DNA of 64,000 nt from Nibrella saemangeumensis (GTDB taxonomy: Bacteria > Bacteroidota > Bacteroidia > Cytophagales > Spirosomataceae): the NCBI RefSeq assembly GCF_039541915.1, contig NZ_BAABHD010000027.1, positions 1 through 64,000 on the forward strand. Direction: 5' to 3'. This document shows positions 35,723-43,899 of the stretch, piece by piece (within the stretch, counting starts at the first letter, position 1; every line of letters starts with the position of its first letter). Position numbers and translations under genes: made by a program. The notes below the pieces were generated by a model. It saw only the letters and a list, made by a program, of their open reading frames with translations, was not told the DNA's origin and did no database searches.

Positions 35723-36124
35723 ATGGAAAACAACAAAGCAGATGAAAAACCTAAGAAAACAGCCGGACCGGCAGACTACCTGGCCAACGAGCGAACCTTT
35801 CTGGCCTGGGTTCGCACCAGCATTGCCTTAATGGGATTCGGCTTTGTTATTGTCAAGTTTGCCTTATTTATCCGGCAGATCAGTTTTGTGCTGGGCGATC
35901 AGGTAAGGCCCCTGCCGGGTAAGGGTTATTCGGCTGAAATTGGTATTCTTATGGTAGCGCTGGGAGCGCTGATGGCTACCCTGGCCTTCGTCCGGTACCG
36001 GGCTATTGACAAACAACTAAAAACCAATCAGTATTTTCCTTCCCAGTGGCTATCGGTGTTGGTAACCCTGAGTATTGTTATCGGAGCAATTTTACTGGTC
36101 ATCTACCTCTTACCGAGCCTGTAA
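35723..36124 (+). CDS. YidH/DUF202 family membrane protein
   Basis: The 133-residue protein has three helices. DYLANERTFLAWVRTSIALMGFGFVIVKF is the unmistakable DUF202 signature, followed by GILMVALGALMATLAFVRYRAIDKQL and a final helix. Function is unknown; DUF202 also occurs in VTC polyphosphate complexes and YidH. It shares its intergenic region and regulator box with the RND operon. Confidence 0.93.
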   Translation: MENNKADEKPKKTAGPADYLANERTFLAWVRTSIALMGFGFVIVKFALFIRQISFVLGDQVRPLPGKGYSAEIGILMVALGALMATLAFVRYRAIDKQLKTNQYFPSQWLSVLVTLSIVIGAILLVIYLLPSL

Positions 36125-36143
36125 CACCAAGGCACGGTACCGA

Positions 36144-36500
36144 TCAGTATTCATGGTGTAAAGTATCCGCGAGCTGATCAATCAGGTCGTCGGCCTGCTT
36201 CAGGTATTCCGTCTCGGTAATCTTTCCGGTCTGGTAGTGCGACAACAACAGGTCGAGTGCTTTTTTAATCCGTACGGAGTTCAGTTTGTCTTGTCGCAGG
36301 CCCTTGTTCGATTCGGGAAAAGGCGTGAACGGGCGCGATGGTGCGTACAGCGGCCCGGTTGGCATGAGCGCTGTAGCCGCTGTAGCCTTGTTGGTTGTCG
36401 GTTCACGTGCCATATCCGGTTCCTCTTCACCCTCCATCAGGTGAATCAGGTAGCAGAGTATTCCCACTCCTAACAACGTCAAAAGAACCTCCAGAACCAT
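36144..36500 (-). CDS. Small membrane-anchored protein with SHOCT-like tail
   Basis: The 118-residue protein has an N-terminal helix (LEVLLTLLGVGILCYLIHL), a disordered Pro/Thr linker (about 35-65) and a C-terminal helical hairpin (SVRIKKALDLLLSHYQTGKITETEYLKQADDLIDQL) resembling SHOCT oligomerisation modules (L..L...G.IT..EY). It is preceded by a four-unit regulator box 70 bp upstream, which supports both its reality and its membership of the regulon. The biochemical role is unknown. Confidence 0.72.
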   Translation of the reverse strand: MVLEVLLTLLGVGILCYLIHLMEGEEEPDMAREPTTNKATAATALMPTGPLYAPSRPFTPFPESNKGLRQDKLNSVRIKKALDLLLSHYQTGKITETEYLKQADDLIDQLADTLHHEY

Positions 36501-36569
36501 ATCCTGTGTCTGTCTGACCGGTTAAACCATACCGTCACCTGCTCAATGACGTAAATAAGACAGGTACTT

Positions 36570-36608
36570 CTTAAAATGTTATTAGATCCGGCTTAGAAAT
36601 TATTAGAA
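36570..36608 (-). promoter_or_regulatory. Four-unit operator upstream of the SHOCT-like gene
   Basis: CTTAAAA at 36570, ATTAGAT at 36581, CTTAGAA at 36592 and ATTAGAA at 36602 step by 11, 11 and 10 bp, exactly the step pattern of the box at 35681. Read leftward it faces the gene starting at 36500. A TATGGTTT element (36524-36531) could be its -7 region, though the spacing (39 bp) is longer than at other boxes. Confidence 0.6.
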
Positions 36609-36617
36609 ACAACAATC

Positions 36618-36685
36618 CGCCTGTTGCCGGAAAAGAATAGCCGCCTGGGTACGCCCGGGCGGCTATTCTTTTCCGGCAACAGGCG
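36618..36685. terminator. Very long hairpin after the coiled-coil gene
   Basis: The arms 36618-36645 and 36658-36685 are perfectly complementary over 28 bp, and the inner GGG/CCC extends the stem. It lies 25 bp after the stop of the leftward gene at 36710 and would terminate that transcript before the next regulator box. The inner part ATAGCCGCC/GGCGGCTAT resembles the stems of the two candidate small RNAs at 13523 and 13668. Confidence 0.65.
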
Positions 36686-36709
36686 CCTGGCGCACTACTT
36701 ATGATCCAG

Positions 36710-36967
36710 CTATCCGCCTTCTTCCCGTTTCGACTCGTCAATCGCCTGCTGATACAGTTCCATAACGTGAGCCAGCATCTTTTGCTGAATAATCATCATG
36801 GATTCAATATTAGCCTCCTGAATGGCGCGCAGGGAACCGTCCTCCTCCGTCTCCTGAACACTCTGCAAATCGGATTCCAACCGGTTTATCGTCCGGTTTA
36901 TGTCCGCCATTTTTTTCTCGAGGGTAGCCATACGAACCTGTAATTCTATTTTTTCTTCTGAATTCAT
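36710..36967 (-). CDS. Small coiled-coil protein
   Basis: The 85-residue, highly charged and entirely helical protein (MNSEEKIELQVRMATLEKKM, DINRTINRLESDL) has heptads typical of a coiled coil and no signal peptide or membrane helix. It recalls SlyX in size and layout, but I do not claim homology. A regulator box lies 146-184 bp upstream. Confidence 0.68.
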   Translation of the reverse strand: MNSEEKIELQVRMATLEKKMADINRTINRLESDLQSVQETEEDGSLRAIQEANIESMMIIQQKMLAHVMELYQQAIDESKREEGG

Positions 36968-37112
36968 GGTAAATCTCCTGATTGGTTCAGGTCGTTCCGT
37001 ATGCGGCCCGGTCAGTAAAGCGTTATACCGGTGTCAACCCGAAAAGAAATCAGCGCTAGAGTAACCTGCGCAGTAAACCGCATAGTAGAAGCCGTAATAT
37101 TCGAAAGCACTT

Positions 37113-37151
37113 CTTAGAATAAACTTAGAGGCACATTAAAAATTATTAGAA
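37113..37151 (-). promoter_or_regulatory. Four-unit operator upstream of the coiled-coil gene
   Basis: CTTAGAA at 37113, CTTAGAG at 37124, ATTAAAA at 37135 and ATTAGAA at 37145 again step by 11, 11 and 10 bp. It sits just past the stop of the TCS2 kinase gene (37156), mirroring the box at the end of the TCS1 kinase gene, and points leftward to the gene starting at 36967. Confidence 0.6.
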
Positions 37152-37155
37152 TCGG

Positions 37156-38544
37156 CTACCGGGTGATCATCGGCAGGGTAATTTCGGCGGTAGTTCCTTC
37201 GCCATTCCGGGAAAATAGCCGGAGGTTGCCCCGGTGGAGGGTAATGATGCGCCGGGCCAGCGTTAGCCCAATCCCAAAACCCTGGATCTGCTCGACGTTA
37301 GAGCCGCGTACCAGCGGCAGAAAGATCAGGTCCTCTTCGCCGGGTTTCACGCCGATTCCCTGATCGATAATCCGGATGTGGGCCTGATTGCCGGGGCCGA
37401 TCGCCAGATGCACGGTTACGGGCTTACCCGCGGAGTACTTGGCCGCATTTTCGAGCAGATTCAGCAGAGCCGTCTTCAACAGGTGCGTGTTTCCGTCAAT
37501 CATCAGCGGAGCAGGGTATTCGAGTACTTCATCACTTACCTGCACCGAGAGCGGCTGGCCCAACTTTTGCTGGCCAATGGTATCAGCCGCATCCAGCAGA
37601 ACGTCCATCAGCTCGACCGGCTGATGATCGATGCGGCTATTCAGGTCGTCGATCCGCGCCAGTTGCAGCAGGCCGTTTGATAGCGCCGTCAGCTTATCCA
37701 GTTCCCGGACCGCCTGCACCATACCACGCTTCAGCTGGTCCGGATCGGTATCGTAAGCTATGGAGGTTTCCAGCCAGCCTTTGATGGTGGTCAGCGGGGT
37801 TCGGAGTTCATGCGACGCTTGGGCGATAAAGGAGCGCTGGCTGTCAATCAGCCGCTCCTGCCGGGTAAGCAGCTCGTTGAAGGCCGTAGCGAGTACCCCG
37901 ACTTCGTCATCCGGATTTTCGGCTTTCAGGCGAACGTTCAGGGACTGCGAACCGGCGGAGTTTAACTGGTCGATGAGGTCATTCAACGGTTCGAGGGCCT
38001 TGCGGGAGAAGAAAAAGCCGAGCACCACCACCAGGCCAATGGCCACGGCAATGCCAAATAAGAACAGATCACGCAAGGTTTCCTGGCGCTGGTACCCGTC
38101 CTGGTCATAGGCCGTTACTACAGCTACATAGGGCCGGCCATCGGGCGCAGGGTTCAGGCTGGGGTAGGTCAGCGCAACGCCGTCCTTCAGGTAGTTGTGT
38201 CCCCGGCTGGGATACGTAAACCGGATGAGTCCTTTTTGGCGAACCTCTTCCCGAAAAGCCGAATCAGGCACGAAATCATTTTCGGGATTACTGACGTAGA
38301 TCAGGCTGTCGGCGGGTGAATACACAAACTCGGCCTGCTCAGGAATAGTCGAGATAACGCTGCCGGCGACGGTTCCCCGCAACGTCAGCAGGTGTTCGGT
38401 TACCCTCGCTTTGCGCTCCAGCCGGTCTTCTATAGCCCGCTGCCGGAAGCCCATGTACGTGAAATAAACGTAAAATGAGAAAACCAGCAGGATACTGGCA
38501 ACCAGCAGCGAAAACCAGAGAATGAGCTTGTGTTTGATTTGCAT
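37156..38544 (-). CDS. Sensor histidine kinase of TCS2
   Basis: The protein has 462 residues. Two helices (about 8-30 and 160-180) flank a sensor loop of about 130 residues; then a HAMP-like linker, H-box IAQASHELRTPLTTIKG (His245), N-box LLNLLENAAKYS and G-box GFGIGLTLARRI. It is the same architectural class as the TCS1 kinase, and the two sensors share the pattern of two Pro/aromatic strands, but the sensing domain differs in sequence. Its start is 2 bp from the regulator stop, so the pair is cotranscribed. Confidence 0.94.
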   Translation of the reverse strand: MQIKHKLILWFSLLVASILLVFSFYVYFTYMGFRQRAIEDRLERKARVTEHLLTLRGTVAGSVISTIPEQAEFVYSPADSLIYVSNPENDFVPDSAFREEVRQKGLIRFTYPSRGHNYLKDGVALTYPSLNPAPDGRPYVAVVTAYDQDGYQRQETLRDLFLFGIAVAIGLVVVLGFFFSRKALEPLNDLIDQLNSAGSQSLNVRLKAENPDDEVGVLATAFNELLTRQERLIDSQRSFIAQASHELRTPLTTIKGWLETSIAYDTDPDQLKRGMVQAVRELDKLTALSNGLLQLARIDDLNSRIDHQPVELMDVLLDAADTIGQQKLGQPLSVQVSDEVLEYPAPLMIDGNTHLLKTALLNLLENAAKYSAGKPVTVHLAIGPGNQAHIRIIDQGIGVKPGEEDLIFLPLVRGSNVEQIQGFGIGLTLARRIITLHRGNLRLFSRNGEGTTAEITLPMITR

Positions 38545-38546
38545 GG

Positions 38547-39221
38547 TCAGCCTCTCAGGACGTACCCCATACCGAAGACGGTATGCAGCAGTTTGGGTTC
38601 ATACCCCTTGTCGATCTTCTTCCGCAGGTAATTGATGTACACATCGATCACATTGGTATTGGTATCGAAGTGCAGATCCCAGACGCGCTCGGCAATATCG
38701 ACCCGGCTAACGGTGCGGCCCTGGTTCCTCATCAGGTACTCCAGCAGCGCATATTCGCGGGCGGTAAGTTCGATGCGGCAACCGGCACGGCTAACCGCCT
38801 GCGCCTGCGTATCCATCTCCAGGTCGGCTACGCGCAAAACCTTTTGGGTGCCAAAGAACGTATTGTTCCGCCGGGCCAGGGCTTTGATGCGCAGCATCAG
38901 TTCCCGAAACTCAAAGGGTTTAACCAGGTAATCGTCGGCTCCCGCCCCAAAACCGCTTTCCTTGTCCGACAGGCTGTCGAGTGCGGTCAGCAGCAGTACC
39001 GGCTGCTGCGGTGACCGGTCTTTGATTTGCCGGCACAGTTCGAAGCCGTTGATATGCGGCAGGTTTATATCCAGAATGATAACGTCGTAGGGTTTGCTAT
39101 CCGCCAGCCGCTGCCCCATCAGGCCGTCGTACGCTACATCAATCGTATGCCCTTCGCTCTGTACTCCTTTCAAAATAAATGAAGCCAGACTCACTTCATC
39201 TTCAACCAGCAATACTCGCAT
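38547..39221 (-). CDS. OmpR/PmrA-type response regulator of TCS2
   Basis: The protein has about 224 residues. Receiver: EDE at 7-9, Asp51 (VIILDINLPHINGFEL), Lys in LVKPFEFRELMLR. Output: winged helix with ELTAREYALLEYLMRNQGRTVSRVDIAERVW and VYINYLRKKIDKGYE. It is a close paralogue of the TCS1 regulator, including the recognition-helix region DTNTNVIDVYINYLRKKID, so both may recognise the same repeats. The frame opens to 39275, but the 39221 ATG gives the canonical MRVLLVEDE start. Confidence 0.95.
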   Translation of the reverse strand: MRVLLVEDEVSLASFILKGVQSEGHTIDVAYDGLMGQRLADSKPYDVIILDINLPHINGFELCRQIKDRSPQQPVLLLTALDSLSDKESGFGAGADDYLVKPFEFRELMLRIKALARRNNTFFGTQKVLRVADLEMDTQAQAVSRAGCRIELTAREYALLEYLMRNQGRTVSRVDIAERVWDLHFDTNTNVIDVYINYLRKKIDKGYEPKLLHTVFGMGYVLRG

Positions 39222-39787
39222 ACGTTGTACATCAATATTAATTCTATCTGGTTTTTTGGCTACTCTGGCATCCAATCAGACCACTCCTCCCGGATAACCC
39301 TAATGATCTTACCAGAAATTGCCAAGACCGGTTTCGCTACCTTTCCTAGAAAACCTCTACTGGGAAGTAATTAGCCAGACCGTTGATTCGCAAAACGGTG
39401 GACTGTCTGACTGAACGATACGGGCCAGTGCCTATTGTCTATATGATAGTCCGCCTTGTAATAAGCGCCCTTAAGGATAAAAGCTCCCCTCAGCAATTTT
39501 TACCCAGACCAACGAAATAACTGGGCATAGGGTTTGACGGAATTTTGTCCGGGTACTTACTCAGTTAGGCTATTAACGTTTTAAACAATCTGTTTCGCAC
39601 CGAACCGGCTTCATTCTACAGCAGGACTTTAGTTAAGGTCCAACACCCTACACCGTTTCCGGCAGTTTGGCGGAAGTGCGGTTTGATTTGCAGCTAGTAG
39701 AACCCAAAACCAGCATCATGGCAAAGTTTCAACATTCATATTTCGCAGGTTAAGATGGCAGCGCTGGAGTGAAGAGGAGAAATTACC

Positions 39788-39871
39788 ATGCTTAAGAAAT
39801 CGCAGGAGCCTAAAGTAGTTGAAGTGAACGTCCGCGACGGGAGACAAACCGTAAAGATTAAAATCGCCTAA
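39788..39871 (+). CDS. Possible 27-residue small protein
   Basis: An ATG at 39788 opens a 27-codon frame (starts MLKKSQEPKVVEV, ends VKIKIA) preceded by AGAGGAGAAATT, an unusually good Shine-Dalgarno for this phylum. The peptide is basic and beta-prone. It lies in the 840-bp gap 39222-40062, most of which (39222-39780) shows no gene. It could be chance; the ribosome-binding sequence is the only positive sign. Confidence 0.35.
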   Translation: MLKKSQEPKVVEVNVRDGRQTVKIKIA

Positions 39872-39886
39872 GGCTGGAAAACAGCA

Positions 39887-39956
39887 CCTTAAGCAAATTC
39901 TAATTCTATATTAAGCCTTTTCTTATCACTGCCGGGGTTTTATAGGAGTACAATGG
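39887..39956 (+). promoter_or_regulatory. Three-unit operator and -7 element of the outer-membrane barrel gene
   Basis: CCTTAAG at 39887, TTCTAAT at 39898 and TATTAAG at 39909 are spaced by exactly 11 bp and point rightward. TACAATGG (39949-39956), resembling TAnnTTTG, begins 34 bp after the last unit. The transcript would start near 39963 and give a leader of about 100 nt before the ATG at 40063. Confidence 0.55.
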
Positions 39957-40062
39957 GCTGAACCGGCACTGGCTCTTGCCAGATCGTGTGACCAATCAGT
40001 GGGGCGGGTCAAGACCAGTGTATTTGTCTGTTTTTTAACTAAAATCAAACTTAACGTTACCT

Positions 40063-41070
40063 ATGATGAAAACTATCTCTTTAGCGCTACTGGCAGTAGG
40101 AATTGCCGGCGCAAACCTGGCCTATGGCCAGCGCGACACACGAACGTACGAGAACAACCGGGCTACCAATGGGCAAAATCGGTACGAAAACAGGCCTTAT
40201 ACGGAGAATCAATCACTTCGTTCGAACGGAATATCAACGCAGCAGTTTGAGCGGGCACTCATCAATGCCTATAAAGAAGGGTATAAGGATGGAATGGAAA
40301 CCGGGCAAAAGCTGAAGAGAAACGCCACCCCGGATCGGGTAACCACCCGCGACCGGCGCATCTACCCCGATCCCGACCGGGTCAGAACGAATGAAACGAT
40401 GGGCCGCAACAATGATAACCGATCTGCCTCCCCGCGGCTGAATACCCGCGACCGCCGGAATGACGAGACTATGCAAACGTCTGAAGTCAACGTTAATGAA
40501 CGGAGGGTAATTGTCAAAGAAAAACAGGTGCTGCCTTATAAAGCCTTTACAGGTGGCTTTTACGGAGGCCTCAACACAACACGCTATCTGGGCGAAGACA
40601 TTGATGCCAGCAACCTGTCTGGTCGGTTAGGCTACCAGTTAGGCGTATTTACGCGCTTTGGCGGCCGGGTTTACGGCCAGCTCGGAGCCGAGTACTTTGC
40701 CTCCAGTTCCAACTTCTTTGTGCCGGGCGACGGACAGAGTATTCAGGACATTTCGGGGCGGATCAATAACCGGTGGCTTCAGATTCCAGCGCTGGTTGGG
40801 GTTAAACTGGCCCAGTCTACGCGGGGTATTTCCGGTATCCGGCTGGCGGTAGGTGCTGAATACGCGAACCGGCTCGGCGGCAGCAATACGGTTCAGATTA
40901 ACAATGAATCGTTCCGCAGAGGCAGTTTCCTGGCGCTGGGCAACCTGGGGTTTGATCTGGGCCCGGTCATGCTTGACCTGGTCTACCACCACGGCCTGAA
41001 TGACCTGATCAGCGGATTCAACAACTCACAACGCCGGTCCTTTGGGGTGAATGTCGGATTCAAATTCTAA
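40063..41070 (+). CDS. Outer-membrane beta-barrel protein with polar N-terminal region
   Basis: The protein has 335 residues. A signal peptide (residues 1-23, ending AYGQ) is followed by about 130 polar, Arg/Asn-rich residues including FERALINAYKEGYKDGMETGQKL, then a PorT-like barrel from about residue 165 (KAFTGGFYGGLNTTRYLG, LGYQLGVFTRFGGRVYGQLGAEYF, ending RRSFGVNVGFKF with the terminal Phe expected for BAM insertion). Function is unknown. The regulator box upstream suggests it responds to envelope stress. It is 16 bp from the next lipoprotein gene, so an operon is likely. Confidence 0.85.
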   Translation: MMKTISLALLAVGIAGANLAYGQRDTRTYENNRATNGQNRYENRPYTENQSLRSNGISTQQFERALINAYKEGYKDGMETGQKLKRNATPDRVTTRDRRIYPDPDRVRTNETMGRNNDNRSASPRLNTRDRRNDETMQTSEVNVNERRVIVKEKQVLPYKAFTGGFYGGLNTTRYLGEDIDASNLSGRLGYQLGVFTRFGGRVYGQLGAEYFASSSNFFVPGDGQSIQDISGRINNRWLQIPALVGVKLAQSTRGISGIRLAVGAEYANRLGGSNTVQINNESFRRGSFLALGNLGFDLGPVMLDLVYHHGLNDLISGFNNSQRRSFGVNVGFKF

Positions 41071-41086
41071 CCGATAAAACTATCAC

Positions 41087-42145
41087 GTGATGAAAAAGAC
41101 ACTATGGCCCGTAGCAGCCCTGATCGCAGGGCTGCTGACGACCTCCTGCCAAACCAGCCGGACCGTAGCCGACACCCGGAACAGCACCGAACGCGCCGGT
41201 TATAATACCGATACGAACAACCAACGGGACGAGGACAGCTACGCAGCCACCGACCGTGAGGGCCGTGAGTCAGCCATGAGCGAGGACCGGCAACATGAAG
41301 ACCAGCGTACCAACACCACGTATTCTAATCAGGGAACGTCTGACGATGCGTTGTCGGAAAGCCGCATCCGGCAACGCCTGGGGCTGAGCAGCGGCCAAAC
41401 CAATGAGGCAAACGTGTATACCGAAACAGACCGCAACCAGAATCGCCGGTACGACGGCAGTCCGGCCGGTACGCAGGCCCAATCATACGGAATTGCTAAT
41501 GACCGGAATACAAACCAGCGGTATGATCACTATCAATACCCGAACGGATTCTACGGGTACCAGCCATACCGGGATAACAGCTACCCGTACCGCAACGAGC
41601 CGATGAATACCCGCAGGCCATCGGGCACCCGGTATGGGAATGGGCAGATGTCCTACAACCAGTATCCTGGCGACGGCTATCCGGACAATCGGACGCCGTA
41701 TGGCGATACCGGCAATCCGTATCCCAACGGCCAGTATACCGGTTACCAGTATCCCAACGGTCAGTACGCCGGGAACCGGATGTCAGACAATCAGACAGTC
41801 AACGACCGGATGCGGTATGACCAGAATGGTTACACCGACAGCAGAATGACTACCGCCAACGGGCAGAACAATCGCCTGAATGCGGAGCGCCGGCAACTCG
41901 CCGACCAAATCAGCGAAACGGTGAAAAGTCTGGACCGTTCGCTCCAACGGCTCCGGAATAACCCACAAAATTCGGTAAGCACCACGCAGCAGGAACTTAC
42001 CCAACAACGCGACGACCTGGTTAAAGCGTATTACGAGGTGCTACACGGGTCTGAACAGCAGTGGAAGCAAACCCGGCGGCAGGCTAGCCGACTCGTTTAT
42101 GATGTTGAGGAAAAACTGGAAGCAACGGAAAAGCCGGCAAAATAG
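41087..42145 (+). CDS. Low-complexity lipoprotein with YPNGQY-type repeats
   Basis: The protein has 352 residues. A lipobox (ALIAGLLTTSC, Cys21) is followed by a long disordered region rich in Asn, Tyr, Arg and Gln with degenerate repeats (YPNGFYGYQPYRDN, YPNGQYTGYQYPNGQYAGNRM) from about 145 to 245, and a C-terminal helical domain (LADQISETVKSLDRSLQRLRNNP to KLEATEK). It is probably a surface or periplasmic lipoprotein with an unstructured spacer. It is cotranscribed with the barrel gene. The underlying DNA repeat lies at about 41715-41768. Confidence 0.8.
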   Translation: MMKKTLWPVAALIAGLLTTSCQTSRTVADTRNSTERAGYNTDTNNQRDEDSYAATDREGRESAMSEDRQHEDQRTNTTYSNQGTSDDALSESRIRQRLGLSSGQTNEANVYTETDRNQNRRYDGSPAGTQAQSYGIANDRNTNQRYDHYQYPNGFYGYQPYRDNSYPYRNEPMNTRRPSGTRYGNGQMSYNQYPGDGYPDNRTPYGDTGNPYPNGQYTGYQYPNGQYAGNRMSDNQTVNDRMRYDQNGYTDSRMTTANGQNNRLNAERRQLADQISETVKSLDRSLQRLRNNPQNSVSTTQQELTQQRDDLVKAYYEVLHGSEQQWKQTRRQASRLVYDVEEKLEATEKPAK

Positions 42146-42225
42146 GAAATTGCTAAACTGGCGCTGCTATATAGCCAGGACTGGTTTCCCGCCCACAAAT
42201 TATCCTAGGTGAAAAGCCTGCCGGT

Positions 42226-42301
42226 ACGACCGATTGGCACAACCATCAGAACCATGCCACTTGGAGGGCATACGGTTCTGATGGTTGTGCCAATCGGTCG
42301 T
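42226..42301. terminator. Long perfect hairpin after the lipoprotein gene
   Basis: The arms 42226-42253 and 42274-42301 match over 28 bp without a mismatch, with a 20-nt loop. It lies 80 bp downstream of the lipoprotein stop and is followed by TTCTTTCTGG. The rest of the gap 42146-42501 shows no gene. The stem is far longer than needed for termination; it resembles the hairpins at 36618 and 49646 in design but not in sequence. Confidence 0.6.
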
Positions 42302-42501
42302 TCTTTCTGGTGATTAGTTACCTTATCGGAAAGGGTATTGGTGGAAATGAAAAACCTCCAAGCAATAAGCCCAAAAAAATGTTTAAGCTAATGAGCTTCC
42401 TTGAAAAGGTGCCATCCACCACTTATCGATAAATCTACTCATTGATTACGGCCTGGCTATTGTTGCTCATTTACGGAATTATCGGTACATCAACCATTAA
42501 C

Positions 42502-43899
42502 ATGAACGAAGACAATCAGGAACAGTTTGACGCCATCATCATCGGCGTTGGTCAGGCCGGTAAGCCGCTGGCCTTAGACCTTGCCGGAAAAGGCTGGAAA
42601 ACAGCCGTCATCGAGCGCAACTTTCTAGGCGGGAGTTGCATCAACTACGGCTGTACCCCTACCAAATCATTAATTGCCTCCGCCCAGATAGCCTACCACG
42701 CCCGCCGTTCCGGTGATTATGGCATTACCACCGGCGATGTTCGCGTAGACTATCCGGCGGTAAAAAAACGCAAGGACGAGATTGTAGAACAGTTTCGGGA
42801 GGGTATCCAGAAAAAATTTGATGAAGCCGAACACCTGACGCTCATCCGGGGAGAAGCGCGGTTTACCGGCCCAAAACAGGTGGAAGTCGCCCTCAACGAA
42901 GGCGGCAGCCGGACGCTAACCGCCGACCATATTTTTATCGATACCGGCACCAGCCCCCGCAAACCGGACCTGCCCGGTCTGGATGATGTACCCTGGCTCA
43001 CATCAACCTCCCTGATGGAGTTGGAAGAGCTGCCGCAACATCTGCTGATCATGGGTGGAGGCTATATTGGGCTGGAGTTTGGGCAGATGTTCAGGCGCTT
43101 CGGCAGCGAGGTAACGCTGATTGAGCGCGGAGACCAACTGCTGAGCCGGGAAGATAAAGACATCGCCGATGAGATGGCTACGTTTCTCCGCGATGAAGGG
43201 ATTATCATTCACTTGAACACGCAGATAGAACGGGTAAATCAGGATGCATCCGGTGCTATTGAGCTATCGCTGAAAACCGGAGACAAGTCAGACAAGGTCT
43301 CCGGCTCGCATTTGCTGATTGCCATCGGTACTACTCCCAATACAGCCGCCCTCAACCTGGAAGCTGTGGGTATTGAAACGGACAAACACGGCTATATTCA
43401 GATAAACGAGCGGCTGGAAACCAGTCAACCTGGTATTTGTGCGCTGGGGGATGTAAAAGGCGGGCCGGCGTTCACCCATATCTCCTACGACGATTATCGC
43501 GTCATCCGCCAGAACCTGCTGGAAGGCGGCAATGCCACCATCACCAACCGCCCGGTGCCCTATACCGTCTTTACCGACCCGCAACTGGGTCGCATCGGAC
43601 TTTCGGAGCGGGAAGCCCACGAGCAGGGCCGTACTTTCAAAATAGCGTCAATACCGATGTCCTCAGTGGCCCGCGCAATTGAAACCAGCCAGACCAACGG
43701 CCTGATGAAAGCGATTGTTGATGCTGACACAGGGCAGATTTTAGGCGCAGCTATCCTGGGTCTTGAAGGCGGTGAGCTGATGGCGATGCTGCAAATTGCC
43801 ATGATGGGCAACGTACCCTACACGTCGCTGAAAGACGCCGTTTTTGCCCATCCAACTTTAGCCGAATCGCTGAATACGCTCTTTGGGGAAATTGAGTGA
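42502..43899 (+). CDS. Pyridine nucleotide-disulfide oxidoreductase (mercuric reductase/RclA-like)
   Basis: The 465-residue FAD enzyme has an N-terminal dinucleotide fold (AIIIGVGQAGKPLA), redox disulfide GGSCINYGCTPTKS (Cys46, Cys51), NAD(P) fold (LLIMGGGYIGLEFGQMF), FAD site (GICALGDVKGGPAFTH) and C-terminal catalytic His/Glu (FAHPTLAESLNTLF). It lacks the HMA domain and C-terminal Cys pair of true MerA, so mercury reduction is unlikely; a metal- or thiol-related reductase of the RclA/YkgC kind fits better. The frame opens to 42442, but the 42502 ATG gives the normal N-terminus. Confidence 0.93.
   Translation: MNEDNQEQFDAIIIGVGQAGKPLALDLAGKGWKTAVIERNFLGGSCINYGCTPTKSLIASAQIAYHARRSGDYGITTGDVRVDYPAVKKRKDEIVEQFREGIQKKFDEAEHLTLIRGEARFTGPKQVEVALNEGGSRTLTADHIFIDTGTSPRKPDLPGLDDVPWLTSTSLMELEELPQHLLIMGGGYIGLEFGQMFRRFGSEVTLIERGDQLLSREDKDIADEMATFLRDEGIIIHLNTQIERVNQDASGAIELSLKTGDKSDKVSGSHLLIAIGTTPNTAALNLEAVGIETDKHGYIQINERLETSQPGICALGDVKGGPAFTHISYDDYRVIRQNLLEGGNATITNRPVPYTVFTDPQLGRIGLSEREAHEQGRTFKIASIPMSSVARAIETSQTNGLMKAIVDADTGQILGAAILGLEGGELMAMLQIAMMGNVPYTSLKDAVFAHPTLAESLNTLFGEIE

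Noticed and set aside
39340..39380. Regulator box in front of the TCS2 operon
   Set aside because: CCTAGAA at 39345 and ATTAGCC at 39370 look similar to the units, but the spacing (25 bp) does not fit the 11-bp step.
41640..41790. Possible CRISPR-like short repeats
   Set aside because: The repeats encode YPNGQY-type units in frame within a lipoprotein gene; there are no regular spacers and no cas genes.
42502..43899. Mercuric reductase with mercury resistance operon
   Set aside because: It has no HMA domain, no C-terminal cysteine pair, and no merR, merT or merP genes nearby.
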